A stretch of DNA of 64,000 nucleotides, taken from Porodaedalea pini (lineage: Eukaryota; Basidiomycota; Agaricomycetes; Hymenochaetales; Hymenochaetaceae). Shown piece after piece: positions 45,853 through 58,332 of the stretch; positions within the stretch are counted from its first letter, which is position 1, and each line of letters begins with the position of its first letter. The translations under genes were made by a program, and so were the position numbers. The notes under the pieces were generated by a model that made no database searches, had not been told where the DNA came from, and saw only the letters and a program-made list of their open reading frames with translations. The stretch covers positions 349,391 to 413,390 of the forward strand of contig NBAY01000041.1 in the NCBI GenBank assembly GCA_002794775.1. Direction: 5' to 3'.

Positions 45853-48800
45853 ATGACTTCCAGATCAGGCGTAAAACGAGCTGGCCTTGCTTCCCCCCAG
45901 GTCTCCACGACATCCACACAACTCTCTTCGTCCTTGCAGCAGCTTACTTCAGAGTCTGAGATATCCGCCTCTTGCATTGGTCTGTCTCCTGGTTTCATCG
46001 TTCATTTTGCTGTATTCGCGGCCCTACATGCTTCCCAAAGTCACTTGGATATCGACCTTGCGAGACGGAAGGTTTACGAGAGCAGTTCAGGAAAGGCACT
46101 GGAGGATAGTCTTCTGACTCATTCTCAAATCACAAAGGACGAGGCTACGTTATGGGTCTTCTGTGTTGATCAATGTTCACCTGGAACGGACAGAACATTC
46201 TCTTCTTCCCGCCTCCGTGACCTGGAGCTCCACGGACTGACTAGTGAGTTCGCGGACACCACCTAAATTGTCTAACAGTATAATAACTGCTTGTTTCTAT
46301 AATATCAGGGAGTGTGCAGGATCAGTTCTCTTTCGCGGAACTATATCCTTGCTGTACCATTTGCTCTACGCGACGAATTCCTTGTCCGACCTGTTTACAA
46401 TCGTCTTCTGGCTCAGAGCCTCCCTCCCAGACTCGAACACCATCCGGCAGCACGCAGTCAGACTCACGCGAAATAACTTTGCCCCCGTCCCCTTTCCCAG
46501 GTCGAAACAGACCTAGCACTCACCTTTCCGGTGCGCGCCATCTTCCCCGTCGCCCGCTTCGCCAACCACTTGCCTTCTTCCTGAACGCAGTTCAGGAGCG
46601 GATTATTAATGATATCTGTGAGAATGCTCAGTCATCCGGTAACGTTGCTCGCAGGCTCCGAACCGGTATCCTATGGGGTCTTCCAAGCTCATCATGTAAT
46701 TGGGGGGACGGTTGGGAGCAGCACGGAAAGAATCGGTACATTCAAAACCTCTTTTTTCGTCCTTTTCACAACTCATCAATTTTTTTTGTAGATTCCTTTC
46801 CTTCTCCCACATTGAAGTTACTCTGTTTGCTTCGGGTATATTTATCCAGCCACAACTTCGACCCACTCAGTTTTTGCCCTTCTTACCAACACTACCACTC
46901 CTCCTGGTACACCGATCAATCTGCTTCCATTCTCAATACCTGCATACTATCTGAACATGTATTCCGGGCCTACTTCAGCACTGACTAAGCAGTTTCAAGC
47001 CAATCTTGTCGGGTTGGGTGCAGGGGATTTTCTGCCGCCCAAAGAGACGAAAGGGATATCTTTGGAAACCGATAACGCCGCACAATTCGTTATTGCGTGG
47101 ATTAGCGTTCAGAACAAGCAAGGAGAAGAGAAAGGCATGATGGTCATATGGCCAGCACTTCTTTGCCTTTCCCTGATGTCGATGCCGGAGACAGCTAACG
47201 ATTCAGACAACGCCTTGTTGTTTGCGTATAATCGAAAACCATTGGCGTACATACCGGAGCTGCCTCTGGCCCTCCAAGCATCACCAGTCCCAGCTCCCGC
47301 GACTGTTCCTACGCAGCCTCGCGCTGTGTCGCCGCAGGACTCCTTGGTCTCGCCTTCCCTGTTTACGCCAGTTGGTCGCAGATCTTTCTCTCGCGAAACA
47401 ACGCCGAGTACTGCCTTCCCAATGCGCTCTGGTAATCAGGTCAAGAGCGAGCGACCGCCGCTGACAAGGGCGACGAGCTCATTCTCAGCAGAGGCTACTC
47501 AAGCCTTTCGAACACTCGCTATTTCTCAGCTTCCCCCGAATGGCATGCGGAATGTTGCCGCGGGTGTCGGAAAGTTCGTTGATTTTATGGCCAAAGAGCG
47601 CGAGCGCGAAAGAGAGCGAATCAAAAAGGAAAAGGAAGCAGCCACTGTTGCCGCGCAAGCACCGAAAGGAACAGGCGCCTCCCATTCTCTAGGGCCTGTC
47701 CCTCCTGATACAAGCTCGAGTATTGTGAACCCACTCCAGCCAAGTACTCTTCACGATCTTGCCAGCTTAACACCAGGGTCTTCACAGATAATGCCCTCTA
47801 TCACAGTGAACACCCACTCCCTTGTAAATCCTTCTCAGATCCAGATGCAACACCCACCCATACCTCCTATCCAGCCATCATACCCTTCGCCTCCAGAAGA
47901 AGCCGTAAAAGTGGAGCAGACTTCGCCATTTGAGAGCAACGGTACTCACGGAGGCTACGCGGCAGATGTCCCAACGAATGGTACCCAGCAAGCGCAAGTA
48001 AATCTGCCAGAAACACTCGACTCTTTTGACGGCATGGATAAGTTCATGATGGACCTGGGTATGGACTTCAGTATGACAATTCCGCCATCAACTGGTCACC
48101 AAGGCGTCCTTACTGCCGAAACTGCAAAGTCGACTTCGATTCGTTAGGCGTGTTCACTGACGACGACTTCAGTTTCTTTGATGATCCAGTCTGTACTAGT
48201 GCGCTCTCTGCCACTTTGCCAGAGGCTAGTGCTTTGACTAGTGATGAGGCACTCAAATCTCTCGGGATTACGCCGTTGCTCCAAGATGGACTGCCGTCCG
48301 CTGTGCCCGATTCGACAGGATGTCTAATGTCATTTGGTAATCCTTCACCATGGGCTTCGACGAAGTCGGGGGAAGAGTTTGATATTAAGGAGCACGAAGA
48401 ATCGTCCGCTCCAGAGCTTCTCCTTACAGGTTCCCCAGACGGATCAAGTTCGTCGTCTTTTGGTCCTGCTACCCCAGAAATCATCTGTATTTCCGATGCT
48501 GAGGCCCTGAACTCAGAGACACAGTCATTCAATCCGATACGCTTCTCAAAACAGTTTCACTCTGCGGATGCGAAGTATGCGATAGGAAAATTTTCGAGCT
48601 CTCTCATTGAGCAGGACTTATTCACTCGCGAACCTCCAGTAACAGTTCTTTGGAGGATGAATTATGCTTCCCTGACTGATCCCCGCGTTGACGTCATCAA
48701 GAAGCTCATTGGGGTAAAGCGCAGGATAGGTATGCAAGGCGTTAGATTTGGATCCCCTTCTCCGCCTTTTCAGGATACGCGGAGTGAATGGGAAAGTTGT

Positions 48801-51134
48801 GCCGATGATGACATTTCTGTCATGGACGTCGATTCTGAACGAGACTCTGACGAAGAGTATCAGAACTTTGACAACAATGGCATTGATTCTGTTTCTCGCC
48901 CGTCAACACCTCTCGCATCTCACCTTCCGCTTGGACCGACCCTTTTATCGACTCAGTTTCAGCATTCGATTTTGCTTCCGTTGTCAGTAAATCTGCGAGC
49001 TTCTGGGGCTTCCTTCGCAGGATTGGACATGGCTTCGCCTATTCCTAATCCTGTCCCGACGCCAGTGTCGCCTGCTGCAGTGTTGGGTTTAGCAAATGAA
49101 AAGTCCAGATCGCTAGAGACGGCAGTGCGTGCGCTTTCTTCCGAAGTTGTCGAGAACGCTCTATGGGAATCCGCATGGCGTGCCAGTTCAGTCGGTCAAG
49201 CGCCTACTTGGAGACAAGACAGTCATTGTGAGCAAGTAGATGCGACATTCGACGAAAGCTATTTTCTTTCCGCTGGTTGGTTATGGGACAAGATGAGCAT
49301 AGACTCTTTCTCCTCGTTTGGTAAGTAAAGCAGAATCTTATGTTATTCATTCTTTACTTACATTCATGTTAGCTTCATCAGAGTCTGCCTCTGATGACGT
49401 CAAATCTGAGAGAAATAATGTCTCGCTCAAAGCACTGGAGCAACCAATGTTTACATTAGGCAAAGTGGAAAGCTTGGTTCAGTTGTCACCTGCGGCACTT
49501 CGTTTTTGGTCGAAGATGGGTCTATCGCCGCGCAGTGGGCCGAAAGACGTAGTAACGTTCATTCTGTACGAGGATGACAGTAGACCATTTTCTGAAGTAG
49601 AGAACTGGCTGAGTCGTGTCTCCGCTATATACAGTGTAGGTCTCTGATCTTGAGACTACCGAAATGATCTAACCGAATTCGCTGCCTTCAGGCCAAAGGT
49701 TATGGGACGCATTCACTCGGAAAATCTAGCGTATGTTCAAAGGATGGATTTGTCCCTGTTCACTACAAAACCTTCCGCAAAACCCTTGGTGAGTGAATGA
49801 GTTCTCCCTCCTCGACCAAAAATTTGACTCATATTTCGGCAGCCTCACTTATCGACTCTATTGGAACGATTGCCTCTTCGTTATTGATTTATGTTGTGAC
49901 ACCAAGTTCGATTCTTTCTCTGAGCTCTCCTTTCTTGCGCCAGATTTTCTCATCTATCAATCGAGTTCTCTCGGGCCGCGAAGAGGACAATATCTGTTTT
50001 CATCTTGTCCCAGATTTGCTTTTCAGTGCCGAAGACGATATCTCTGCTACGACTAAACTCGAAACGCTCGTTGACAATGTTTACGATCGTATTCTACGAC
50101 CGATCGATAGATTCATGTCGCGGTCGCTCTTCGCTTATGGAGAAAGGACACTAAAACATTTTGAAGCCCCGTCGTTCACATTGGCCCGATCGCCTACTGC
50201 TACAACGTCGCTTTCTTTTCACCACCCACCTCTTGATCTGGGTTCTCTGGACCGCCACACGTTACTGCATGTGGGCTACAGACTCACAAGATGTAGAAAA
50301 TGGCTTGTCGCTGCATGTATAGATCAAAGGGGAGAGGGACACGATTTGGGCGTCTGGCTTGCATCAGACGAAAATGATCATAAGCAGCATGTTTCTCACG
50401 TCTGGAACTTTGCAATGGACTTTGCTAGGCGAGCGAATGTAGAATGGCGAATAGCAGTCTCTAAATTTGGTACCGTCGATGAGGTCGAGCTTGAAGGTAA
50501 AATTTTCATACATAATAAGATACTAGGCATTAACTTTCGTGTCACAGCGTGGAACGCGCTACTTAACGATGAACTGTCTGTCGATAATCGATCGGTAGCG
50601 ATGCATGTCTCCGTTCTCTGTGTCGATGGTGAGTCAGGATGGTCAGTCCTCGCGGAAGAAAGTTGTGCGTTACAGAGACCTCCATCGAGCCACGATTCGC
50701 ATGGAAAGGGCCAGTTATTATCTTCAATGAGCTCTTCGTTCGTCTTGCATTCCTTGCGATGCCCTCTTTCATCGAACTCCGACGTAGAGCTCGGGGCGCA
50801 GCAGCATGTTCCGGATGATGACGAGGACATTCCTCATAGCGCAGACCGTCTCCGACCGCTGCGATCGGCGGCCTTGATTACTGTTCCGTCGACGCCTGGG
50901 GCCTCCCCGCGAGCACAGTTCATTCATCTTCTTCAAGCGGTTGCTTTTCCGGGCTCGACTCTTGCAAAGACAACAGATGAGACCCATGAAGACATTTGTC
51001 GCAATTACCACGAGCTTGCGGTTCTCACCCAAGCTCGCTGGCACCTGCATGTCAAACATGTCCTTCCTTATCATCTTGCTGCCTTACATATCGTGGATTC
51101 GACGCTTGAGTTGACAGAAATGGTCACGGAGTAA
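45853..51134 (+). CDS. MED13: Mediator kinase-module subunit 13 (MED13/SRB9)
   Basis: MED13 links the Cdk8 kinase module to core Mediator. It is one long gene with about ten short introns. The N-terminus reads PGFIVHFAVFAALHASQSHL and DEATLWVFCVD. The MID part carries FVIAWISVQNKQGEEKGMMVIWPALL and YIPELP. Long Pro/Ser regions precede DKFMMDLGMDFSMT and the hallmark FTDDDFSFFDDPV. The C-terminal domain has LVDNVYDRILRPIDRF, HVGYRLTRCRKWLVAACID, GVWLASDENDHK, HVSVLCVDGESGW and ends LPYHLAALHIVDSTLEL. A basic stretch RERERERIKKEKEA at about 47600 may be a coiled coil. The size of about 1.5 thousand residues fits the family. Exact boundaries of the first introns (46240-46320, 46440-46620, 46790-46960) are uncertain. 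Confidence 0.88.
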
Positions 51135-51303
51135 ATTTATTTTTCCATGTTTCAATATGCTCACGCCTGTTTCTTGCACGTCCTCTAGTTACGTTTGTTA
51201 TTTGACTTGAACGCCTCCATTTTCATCGCATGTTAGACCGCACTTCTTGTACGCATCGCAATACTGTATATTACATCACTCGCATTTAGTAGTAATAATG
51301 TCA

Positions 51304-52323
51304 TCACTGGTTCTTCTTGCTCTGGCTAGGACCCTTCGGTGCGTCAAGGCGCACACTCGACTGGATGCTGGCCAGCGCCTTCACAGCGAGCATAACGATC
51401 GGAACAAGCACGAAGAATGCGATAAATAAGGAGAGGATCAGTCCGGGAGTGAGGAGCTGGTAGTTCGCAAGAATGCCTCCAGTGGACGTGTTGTTTGTGG
51501 GGGCAAACGAGAACGGTAAGTCCAAGCCCTCTGCCGCAGCTTGCCGCTTGTCAAAGCCAGGCGCGATGGAGCCGGTGTAGATGAAGAGATGTCTGGAGAA
51601 TGCGGTCTCAATGTCTCTGAGTGCACGGTTCAAGGATTCCTCTGTTTCGAGTGTGGTTCAGTACCGTCACAATTTCCGAACACGAAACCCCCAGGTGGCT
51701 TACCGAGCTCCGCCATCTTATGTCTCCTCCACGTTCCCTCGCCATATACTTCGGGCAAGGAGACATGCAGCACATGCTTCTGCGACGTGTCGTAATCGAA
51801 CTCTCCATCTACGCTCATCCATTGCATACGCGAGCCGCAGCGCGTCGCGAGGGCTTCTGCCGCGTCAGAAACGGCCTCTGACGTGTGGCGGCGCACGTAG
51901 GGAAGCTGCACCGATTTGTGCGCATTCTTAAGCCGCAAAGGCACAGCTGAAGATGGCGAGAGGGTCTTCAAGTCGTGTGCGTGCAGCTGTCACGAAAGTA
52001 GTCAATTGAGGACCGAGGCCAGAAACGTGTCAACAAGCAGACGCACTCCAGGTTGGTCAATCACGACTACAGCATCGAAACTGCATAGATCATCACCGCG
52101 CAACAATGTATCAATTTGTGAATGTCTATGCCCGGTTAACGCATCGACGAGCGTGTTTCTGCCAGTGCGGTAGTGTTTCTCTAATTCAGCCGCCACATTG
52201 CAATAACCCGTCCTACAAGTGCAAAACTCACTCGTGAGACGACCAAGCTACCAATGGCACCGTGTCAGAAAAAGCCCAAGCCAGAGGCAGTAGTGCCGTT
52301 GCAGCTACAAGCTTCGAGAGCAT
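51304..52323 (-). CDS. VOA1/BIG1/Ac45-like V-ATPase assembly factor of the ER
   Basis: A type I membrane protein. The start is the ATG at 52323 with signal peptide MLSKLVAATALLPLAWAFSD, then TVPLVAWSSH, the family N-terminal strand. The luminal part includes LCSFDAVVVIDQPG, KSVQLPYVRRH and FDYDTSQKHVLHVSLPEV. After introns near 52254, 52000 and 51700 come the stalk and the membrane helix NYQLLTPGLILSLFIAFFVL then VPIVMLAVKALASIQ, the Ac45/VOA1 transmembrane domain. The cytosolic tail ends KKNQ, which fits a KKxx ER-retrieval signal. Yeast Voa1 assists V0 assembly, and Big1 affects beta-1,6-glucan through the same family. About 280 residues. Confidence 0.83.
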
Positions 52324-52574
52324 TGCGGAGAGGTCGAGATCACAGGCTGGATCTGCCGCGTACTCTCAGAAGACTCTGCGCGTCCTTTCCCACGAATACA
52401 ACTATCTACATTAAGTGCACTCCAAGTTTTATAGTAAACAACAAACCGATACATATGAGCGGCTGTGAGCTACAGGTATAATACCGAATTCCGTGGATAA
52501 TATCGTAAAAGGACGCAAAGGCAGAAGAGAGGAAGAAGCAGTAGGTGATACATATGCAAACAATAGAATGAACG

Positions 52575-54827
52575 TTATGAGGCATCTATCAGAGTGCCTC
52601 TTTCTACGTCGTCCGTCCGAGTTTTCTCTATATCCTCTATAATGGATGAGAAACACCATTCGACCGCGTCAGCTGAAAGCGAAAGCACTCGTCAGTGTGA
52701 GCCTTCGAAAGTCTCGATAGATGCGATAGCTTACCCGCAAGGTAGAAATCACAATGCTAACAACCGCAGCTTCATAAGTACCCGCCCATATGCTATAGAT
52801 AGATCACGAAGAAACACTCACCTCAGACGCTGGTAACCTCTGCACCCTGACCAGCTTCACAAAGGGCTCGCGTTCTCGTATGCGCTCGAGCAGAGGCTCG
52901 GTCGCGACGAGAAAATCACGACCACCGTGATATATCGCAAGCGGAGGGAAATTCTCGTCAAACCAGCGTGGTAGAGAGTCGTCCATCGTGCACTTTCGTT
53001 GCGCGAAGCCGCCTTTACCGCACCACCTATACAAATTATATTTAAACCAGGCTCATTAGTAGAGAATTGAGCGTGAGGCATACCAAAAGATACTCGCAGA
53101 GCTATACAAGAACTATCAGACAAACTGTACATCACTTATCTCAACACCGTGCTCACCTGACTGGAGTAGGCGTAAACCTAAAGATCTTGACCTTCCGGCG
53201 CTTCAACCTGCACATCGTTAGCAACCTCCCAGACCGTCATTGAGCACTATGAACCGCACCAATTTGCATCCGTCCATGAGAATAAGTACGCGAACATCAC
53301 ATACCCGACCAATGCAAATAACTTTGCGGGTATCCAGTCATACGAGTGGCGCATCAATGGAATAAAGTCCAAGACACCTACGATTAGGCCCTTACTAGAT
53401 GAGAAAAGATGAAGACAATGTTTCAACTTCTACTCACCGAAAAGCATGCGCCACTGCTTCCATTCGATCTGACTGAGGGTCGTGAAGGGAAATCCATGAG
53501 TGAGAGGCCCAGCGTATACCACAGGTGCGAGCGCAATGATGCATGAAAGTTTTGACCCAAGCTCTGGACGCATGCCTTCGCTCAGAGAGAGGAGCGCCAT
53601 ACCGTTGCCTTGCGAGTGGCCTATAAATGCAATCTGAAGAAGGATGCTTCTAAGCTGCATGATAACATCTTTGATGAGGAAACCAACCTTGTCATAACCC
53701 GTTACATCACAGACATACTCCACTAGAGCCGGTAAGTCGTACATCGCGAGCTCGCGAATAGTCCAGTCTGCATAAAGAATCAATGTCGAACTCTTAATAT
53801 CGTATCAGCAAGGAAGCGCAGCGATACGTACCCCAAAAGCGAGGGTCATTTCTACTAACGGTCTTGTGTCCCATACTGAATACACCGCGTGTATTGCCTA
53901 GAAAGACTTGGTACCCACTACATTCTCATGCGTTGATTTCGGTGTTTGCAAATAGCTAAGACTCGCTTACCCGTTCTCTGAGAGCCAAAAAGCGAGCGAT
54001 CGTTCCTCCGAGGTAATGAAAGCTCCGGAAGACTGGAATAGACCTGGGTAATATATGAATTCAAGTTTCCCATCATGAACTTGAGAATCGTACCATGTAA
54101 GATTAATACAGGATATCCACCTGCATAAATGCGTTTAGTGACAATGATAACCAGAAGAAGTAAATAACCTGGCTCACCTCTTCCATTCGGCAGGTACTTG
54201 TGTCTTGGATTCACAACTCGATGCATCCTTCAGACGAAGTTTCAATAAAGGTGTGATGAATATGCCGACAGCACGTACACACCTCAGGTAAAACCCGTCC
54301 TCGGTCTCAACTTCCTCGTCATTAATATCATATCCCTCTCCTGCCCCTTGTGCATAGTATCTTACATCCTTGACACATTTTTCCTTAAGGTATCTGGGGT
54401 TGTCCCAAGGGAACGAGACTGGTTTCACTGGGGCGACCCTACGCAAGAAGCGAGGCAGGTGCGCTGAGAGATCGGCAAGCATCGCCCACGCAACGACCAG
54501 AATGAGAAACACGGAGGACACTATGAAGGTTAGAAACTGGCTGGCAAACAGCATGGTCCTATTCTTGAATGTGGGACGATACCAGCGCGCCTCACCCTGC
54601 ACGGTCGCGACGAAAGAGACGGGCCTGCCAGATGCCTTTGCATAGCCGTTGGGTGTGGACGTCTTGAGAGAAGGCCGGGGGCTGCCAGAGCCTCGTCCAG
54701 TGTCTGCTCGTGCACGCATGGATTTGGCAGAACCAGGTCGTGACATGTCGACGTTGGTGCCGTAGCCATTGACAGCGACGGAGCTGAGCGACGTAGAGTC
54801 CGTCAGCTCGGCATCCGGGAGGTCCAT
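52575..54827 (-). CDS. Membrane-anchored acid-lipase/steryl ester hydrolase family protein
   Basis: An alpha/beta-hydrolase of the Tgl1/Yeh1 group, which cleaves steryl esters at lipid droplets or the plasma membrane. The N-terminus is a Ser/Arg/Gly-rich cytosolic tail, followed by the helix LFASQFLTFIVSSVFLILVV. The lipase region joins over about eight introns: VETEDGFYLR-VHRV, GYPVLILHGLFQSSGAFI, YQVFLGNTRGVFSMGHK, MYDLPALVEYVCDVTGYDK, the nucleophile elbow IAFIGHSQGNGMAL (Ser in GHSQG), then PPLAIYHGGRDFLV (catalytic Asp). A tiny exon EHCDFYLA carries the catalytic His (H in EHCDF), and IIEDIEKTRTDD ends the protein. All three catalytic residues are present. Divergent from KGD4. Confidence 0.88.
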
Positions 54828-55075
54828 CGCTATGTCTTCTAGTTCCAGCCAGTGCCAACAAGAAGAAAAGGTGTAGTAGGAAGCAAAGAGAGAGTTGTGC
54901 TAGTGTTAGCAGTTCATTGCTATAGAGAGGTCCATGACGCGTCTGCCAGCGTACAGCTCAAAAATAAATCGGCGCAAAGTGCGCCCACATCGTTACTACT
55001 AACCGCCACCACTGCGCTCTCGTCGTTGACATTGTCGTCATCGTCTCGGACGTCGAGCTCGTCAGACTCAGCGAA

Positions 55076-55527
55076 CATGCATCCTACGCTGCGCGTCTGT
55101 TCCGCTTCAGTGCATGTGCACAAGCCGCTCATTCACTTCCTAGGGAAGCGCCAATGGCCAGCCAGTTCGTGTCCTACATTTCATTTAATTATTCCATTAC
55201 TAAATTTGCATTTAACAGAACCAGAGCCGCCACACGCACATCCGGCGGGTCCGCCAGAATACAAAGCGCACTTTGCAGATTTCCTCAGAAAGTTTGAGAG
55301 CTCTGCTTCGAAGTCGCGATCAGGCGCTACGCAGAAAGTGCAGAACTCGTCGGAAGACTCGGACGCGTACCAGGAGTTCTGGCAAGCTCCTTCACGGTTA
55401 TGGAACCCACGAATAAGGAACATAAGCGAGGAAGAGATGGAAGCGGTCTTGGTGAGCTTGACTCTGTACTGGGTTGATGCACAATTGACAAGCTTCCATT
55501 CAGTCTGGAGGCGCGTCTTTGCATTAG
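55076..55527 (+). CDS. KGD4: 2-oxoglutarate dehydrogenase subunit 4 (KGD4/MRPS36 family)
   Basis: Kgd4 recruits the E3 lipoamide dehydrogenase to the mitochondrial 2-oxoglutarate dehydrogenase complex. Exons: 55076-55164, 55219-55451 and 55504-55527. The last exon encodes only SGGASLH and the stop. The protein reads MHPTLRVCSASVHVHKPLIH, FLGKRQWPAKPEPPHAHPAG, PPEYKAHFADFLRKFES, a Ser-rich linker, then FWQAPSRLWNPRIRNISEEE and MEAVLSGGASLH. The K-P-L-I-x-F-x-G-K-R and PHPAAP-type motifs are characteristic. About 115 residues. The intron-1 donor is GTTCGT. Divergent from the lipase gene with 248 bp between starts. Confidence 0.88.
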
Positions 55528-56840
55528 AAGACACTCTGTATACTTTCAGCACGATAGAAAACACAGCAATCTGCTTTCAATTTTCATACAATTTTTTAGG
55601 ATCTTAAAGACTTTGCGACCCGGCCCTGCACTGGGAGACGAGGGGTTTGATGTCAATTGCGATGTGCTACGCGGTCAAGGACAAGACAGCAAGCCTAGTT
55701 GCAAGGTCGGTGCTAGCGTATCATGAGGCGCGACTTCTAGTCTGAGTGCTTGAACTGTCCCTGCAAGGAGTCCGAGTCCTAAAGGAGATCAGTAAAGTCA
55801 AGGTATGTAACTTTTGTTATTGTTATGCGTTATGAGCTCCATCGAGAATCGACTCTGTCTGGCTCTTCTAGAGCCCCTATTATCCAACCCGTCATCGAAG
55901 GATCCGAGTCAGTGCCAATGTAGTCCGTAGATCACTGTCGCTGGTGCCGCGGAGCGAGACCGACCCAGGTAACTTTACGGATTTTGTACTGATAAAAACC
56001 TTGCGAGTGATAATAGAACAGCGGCTGCTCACTTTCTTTTGCTACAAACTTCCTTCTCATGCGACTTAAATCTCAGGCTCCGGTTGTCAGCTTTTGGCTA
56101 TTGTGTGGTTTCGGTCTACTATCCTTGTCGTCCTCAAGCATGTCCATATACGCTTGTCCGTCGTAAGGCAACAGTTTTTATCTGCTCGTAGCTTTACTGC
56201 CTTTGATCAGTAAACAGGATGTTGTCAACGAGCTCAGAGGTAAGATATGTAAAGTCGCTCCGAGTCCGCGATAAATATCCGATTTGGAATAGCAACACTT
56301 TACTCGACCTCCCTACTTCGCAATGTAAGCCGTGATCAGTACGCCGGAGGTGCGAAACTTTTTTGCCCTTCTGGATTGCCGGGCTTCCGTATTTCAGCCG
56401 ATCCCCGGCCTACTGCTTTGGTTGTCCTGGAGCATACCTGCTCATGCTTTCCCGTCCTCCATGCCCTCCATGCCAACAATTTGCACTTGTTCGAGAAAAG
56501 GAGATTATCTCCCCATTTAACTGTCGACTAGCAAACATAAGGTGTTCTTAAGTAAGGTATGTAAGGCCGTTTCCCGGTAACAATGCAATACATCGCTTTC
56601 CCACTACTTACAGCGACAGCTTGCCATCTACACTTGCCTATGACTAGTAGCTGCAGGAACACACTCCTTTGCGTCTCTCGGCTCGCGCGGCACTCAGAGA
56701 CGGAATTTCACATCATTAATGCACATTTTGGAGCCTATATAAAAGCTTGCTTCTTTTTCAGATGTTTACCAGCATAAGCAACATCTTTCCTCAGCTACCG
56801 ACTAGACAAATCAAAAGTAGTCGGCAACCAACCGTTAAGC
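55528..56840. other. 1.3-kb region without recognisable gene
   Basis: Frames are short and lack motifs. The string GGTATGTAA-like recurs (near 55801, 56236 and 56556), giving the look of splice donors in a decayed gene, but I could not assemble a protein. A TATATAAAA box near 56735 may serve the small frame that follows. Confidence 0.4.
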
Positions 56841-57053
56841 ATGCCTCCCAAGCCCTACTTCTGGTTACCTGAGCCGGAGCCGAATCAACCTGCCAGCGGA
56901 TCAGTATCTGACTCGAACAACAGCGGCCAAAATCATGCATCGACAAGTCGTCAAAGGAACGATGATTCTGGATCAGCATCTGGCTCACAGCCGTCGAAGT
57001 CAGGGAAGTCAGGAAATAAAGCACCTAGGCAGAATCAGAGTCCCAGGAAATGA
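56841..57053 (+). CDS. Small hydrophilic orphan protein (hypothetical, 70 aa)
   Basis: An ATG frame encoding MPPKPYFWLPEPEPNQ followed by Ser/Asn/Gly/Lys-rich low-complexity sequence and a basic end (APRQNQSPRK). A TATATAAAA box lies about 100 bp upstream, which supports transcription. There is no signal peptide or known domain. It sits just outside a MITE. It could be a young gene, a remnant, or chance. Confidence 0.35.
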   Translation: MPPKPYFWLPEPEPNQPASGSVSDSNNSGQNHASTSRQRNDDSGSASGSQPSKSGKSGNKAPRQNQSPRK

Positions 57054-57109
57054 GACGCGTCTTACAAGTAATCGTCTGAGGAGGAATATATAGAGATTCT
57101 ACAAGTGTA

Positions 57110-57544
57110 CAGTTGATTATCTCATAAGGAATATGCAAAATCCGGAATTTCATATTCCCTATGAGATAATATTCCTGAGTAGAATGTCACTTTTGTGTGA
57201 CATATGTGTGACTTGCAAAAAAAAATTAAAATTTTGCTACTTTTTCTTTTTTTGAAGTGCATTTTAGGCCAAACCTGTTGCATGGAGCAAGTTTTGAGCT
57301 AACAAGGCAAATTTATGTTTGATAGAGGTGCTGGCTCACTTGGTTTGGCTTTGGCACATCCTAATTTCCCACATGTTTTTGGTGCAAAACCTTATCTGGT
57401 AAGGAATATTTACAAAAAACATTATTCCCTATTAGGTATCAGATTTTTGTGGAATATCCCACTGAAATGTGGTTGATTCCGAGAAATTTTATTCCTTATG
57501 AGAAATATTCCCTATGAGCTAATTCGCTATGAGATAATCAACTG
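57110..57544. mobile_element. 435-bp MITE with terminal inverted repeats and TA target site
   Basis: The ends are inverted copies: CAGTTGATTATCTCATA at 57110-57126 and TATGAGATAATCAACTG at 57528-57544, each flanked by TA (57108-57109, 57545-57546), as in Tc1/mariner-type elements. A second inverted copy of GATTATCTCATA-GGAATATG close to the left end (57114-57170) could form a subterminal hairpin, and TTCCYTATGAG units recur at the right end. There is no coding capacity. It is AT-rich relative to neighbouring genes. Confidence 0.8.
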
Positions 57545-58332
57545 TAGTATTTGTACTTGCAATGATTGATACCATCTCCCGAGAATTTTGATTTGCTACA
57601 TCCTTTCAGGACCTTGCACTTAGCAATGTCTATTGTACAGACATCTACAGTTGCACATAAATATGTTATGGTCGAGTTGGTATATTGCATGTTGACGGAG
57701 ATGTGCCGGCATTACTGCAACGACGTGGACTATGTGGAACTTGAGCAAGTGGAATTTGACTACAACTCGCACATCACAAAAATCTGCAGAGTATTATAAC
57801 TAATTATATTCAATTATAAGTCTTAAAAGACATGTAATACATATAATCATTTCGGGCATAATTATAGAGCAATAAAATCTGAACTCCATCTTACAATCCA
57901 CCATAATACTTACCGAAAAGCATAACAGTCATACCAAATTATAATATATCAAAACACTTATGAGAGATTTTAATACATGATAAGACTTTCAATAGAGTAT
58001 AAGTTAGCAGAAGTATTGCAGACTTATATATAATTAAATAAATTCTAAAGTCAGGATTACAAGGCGGCGGAAGAGTTGTCGGAGTTATAAAAGCAAGAAA
58101 TTACTTATAATGCTTTCTAATTGATGGTGATGCGCACTGTCGGTTCTCATGTGTATAATAGTTATAGCTCACTTAGCAGCAGTTGTCGTGGATGACAATT
58201 AGATGGAAGTATTGGAATAGAATGAAATTGAAATAGCACATAACAATATGCGACCAACGATAGGGAAAATAGAAATAGCTGTTCAAGATGGATGGTATCA
58301 GATTGAATGTGAGCGGAAATTTCAATCAAAAT
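57545..58332. other. AT-rich spacer, no supported gene
   Basis: Markedly AT-rich sequence between the MITE and the DUF6698-like gene. A 77-codon frame at 57566-57799 has no motif. It is probably transposon debris and 3' untranslated sequence. Confidence 0.5.

Noticed and set aside
46300..46990. Separate gene between the MED13 N-terminus and its middle part
   Set aside because: The frame continues the MED13 N-terminal region through short introns, and the spacing is too small for another promoter.
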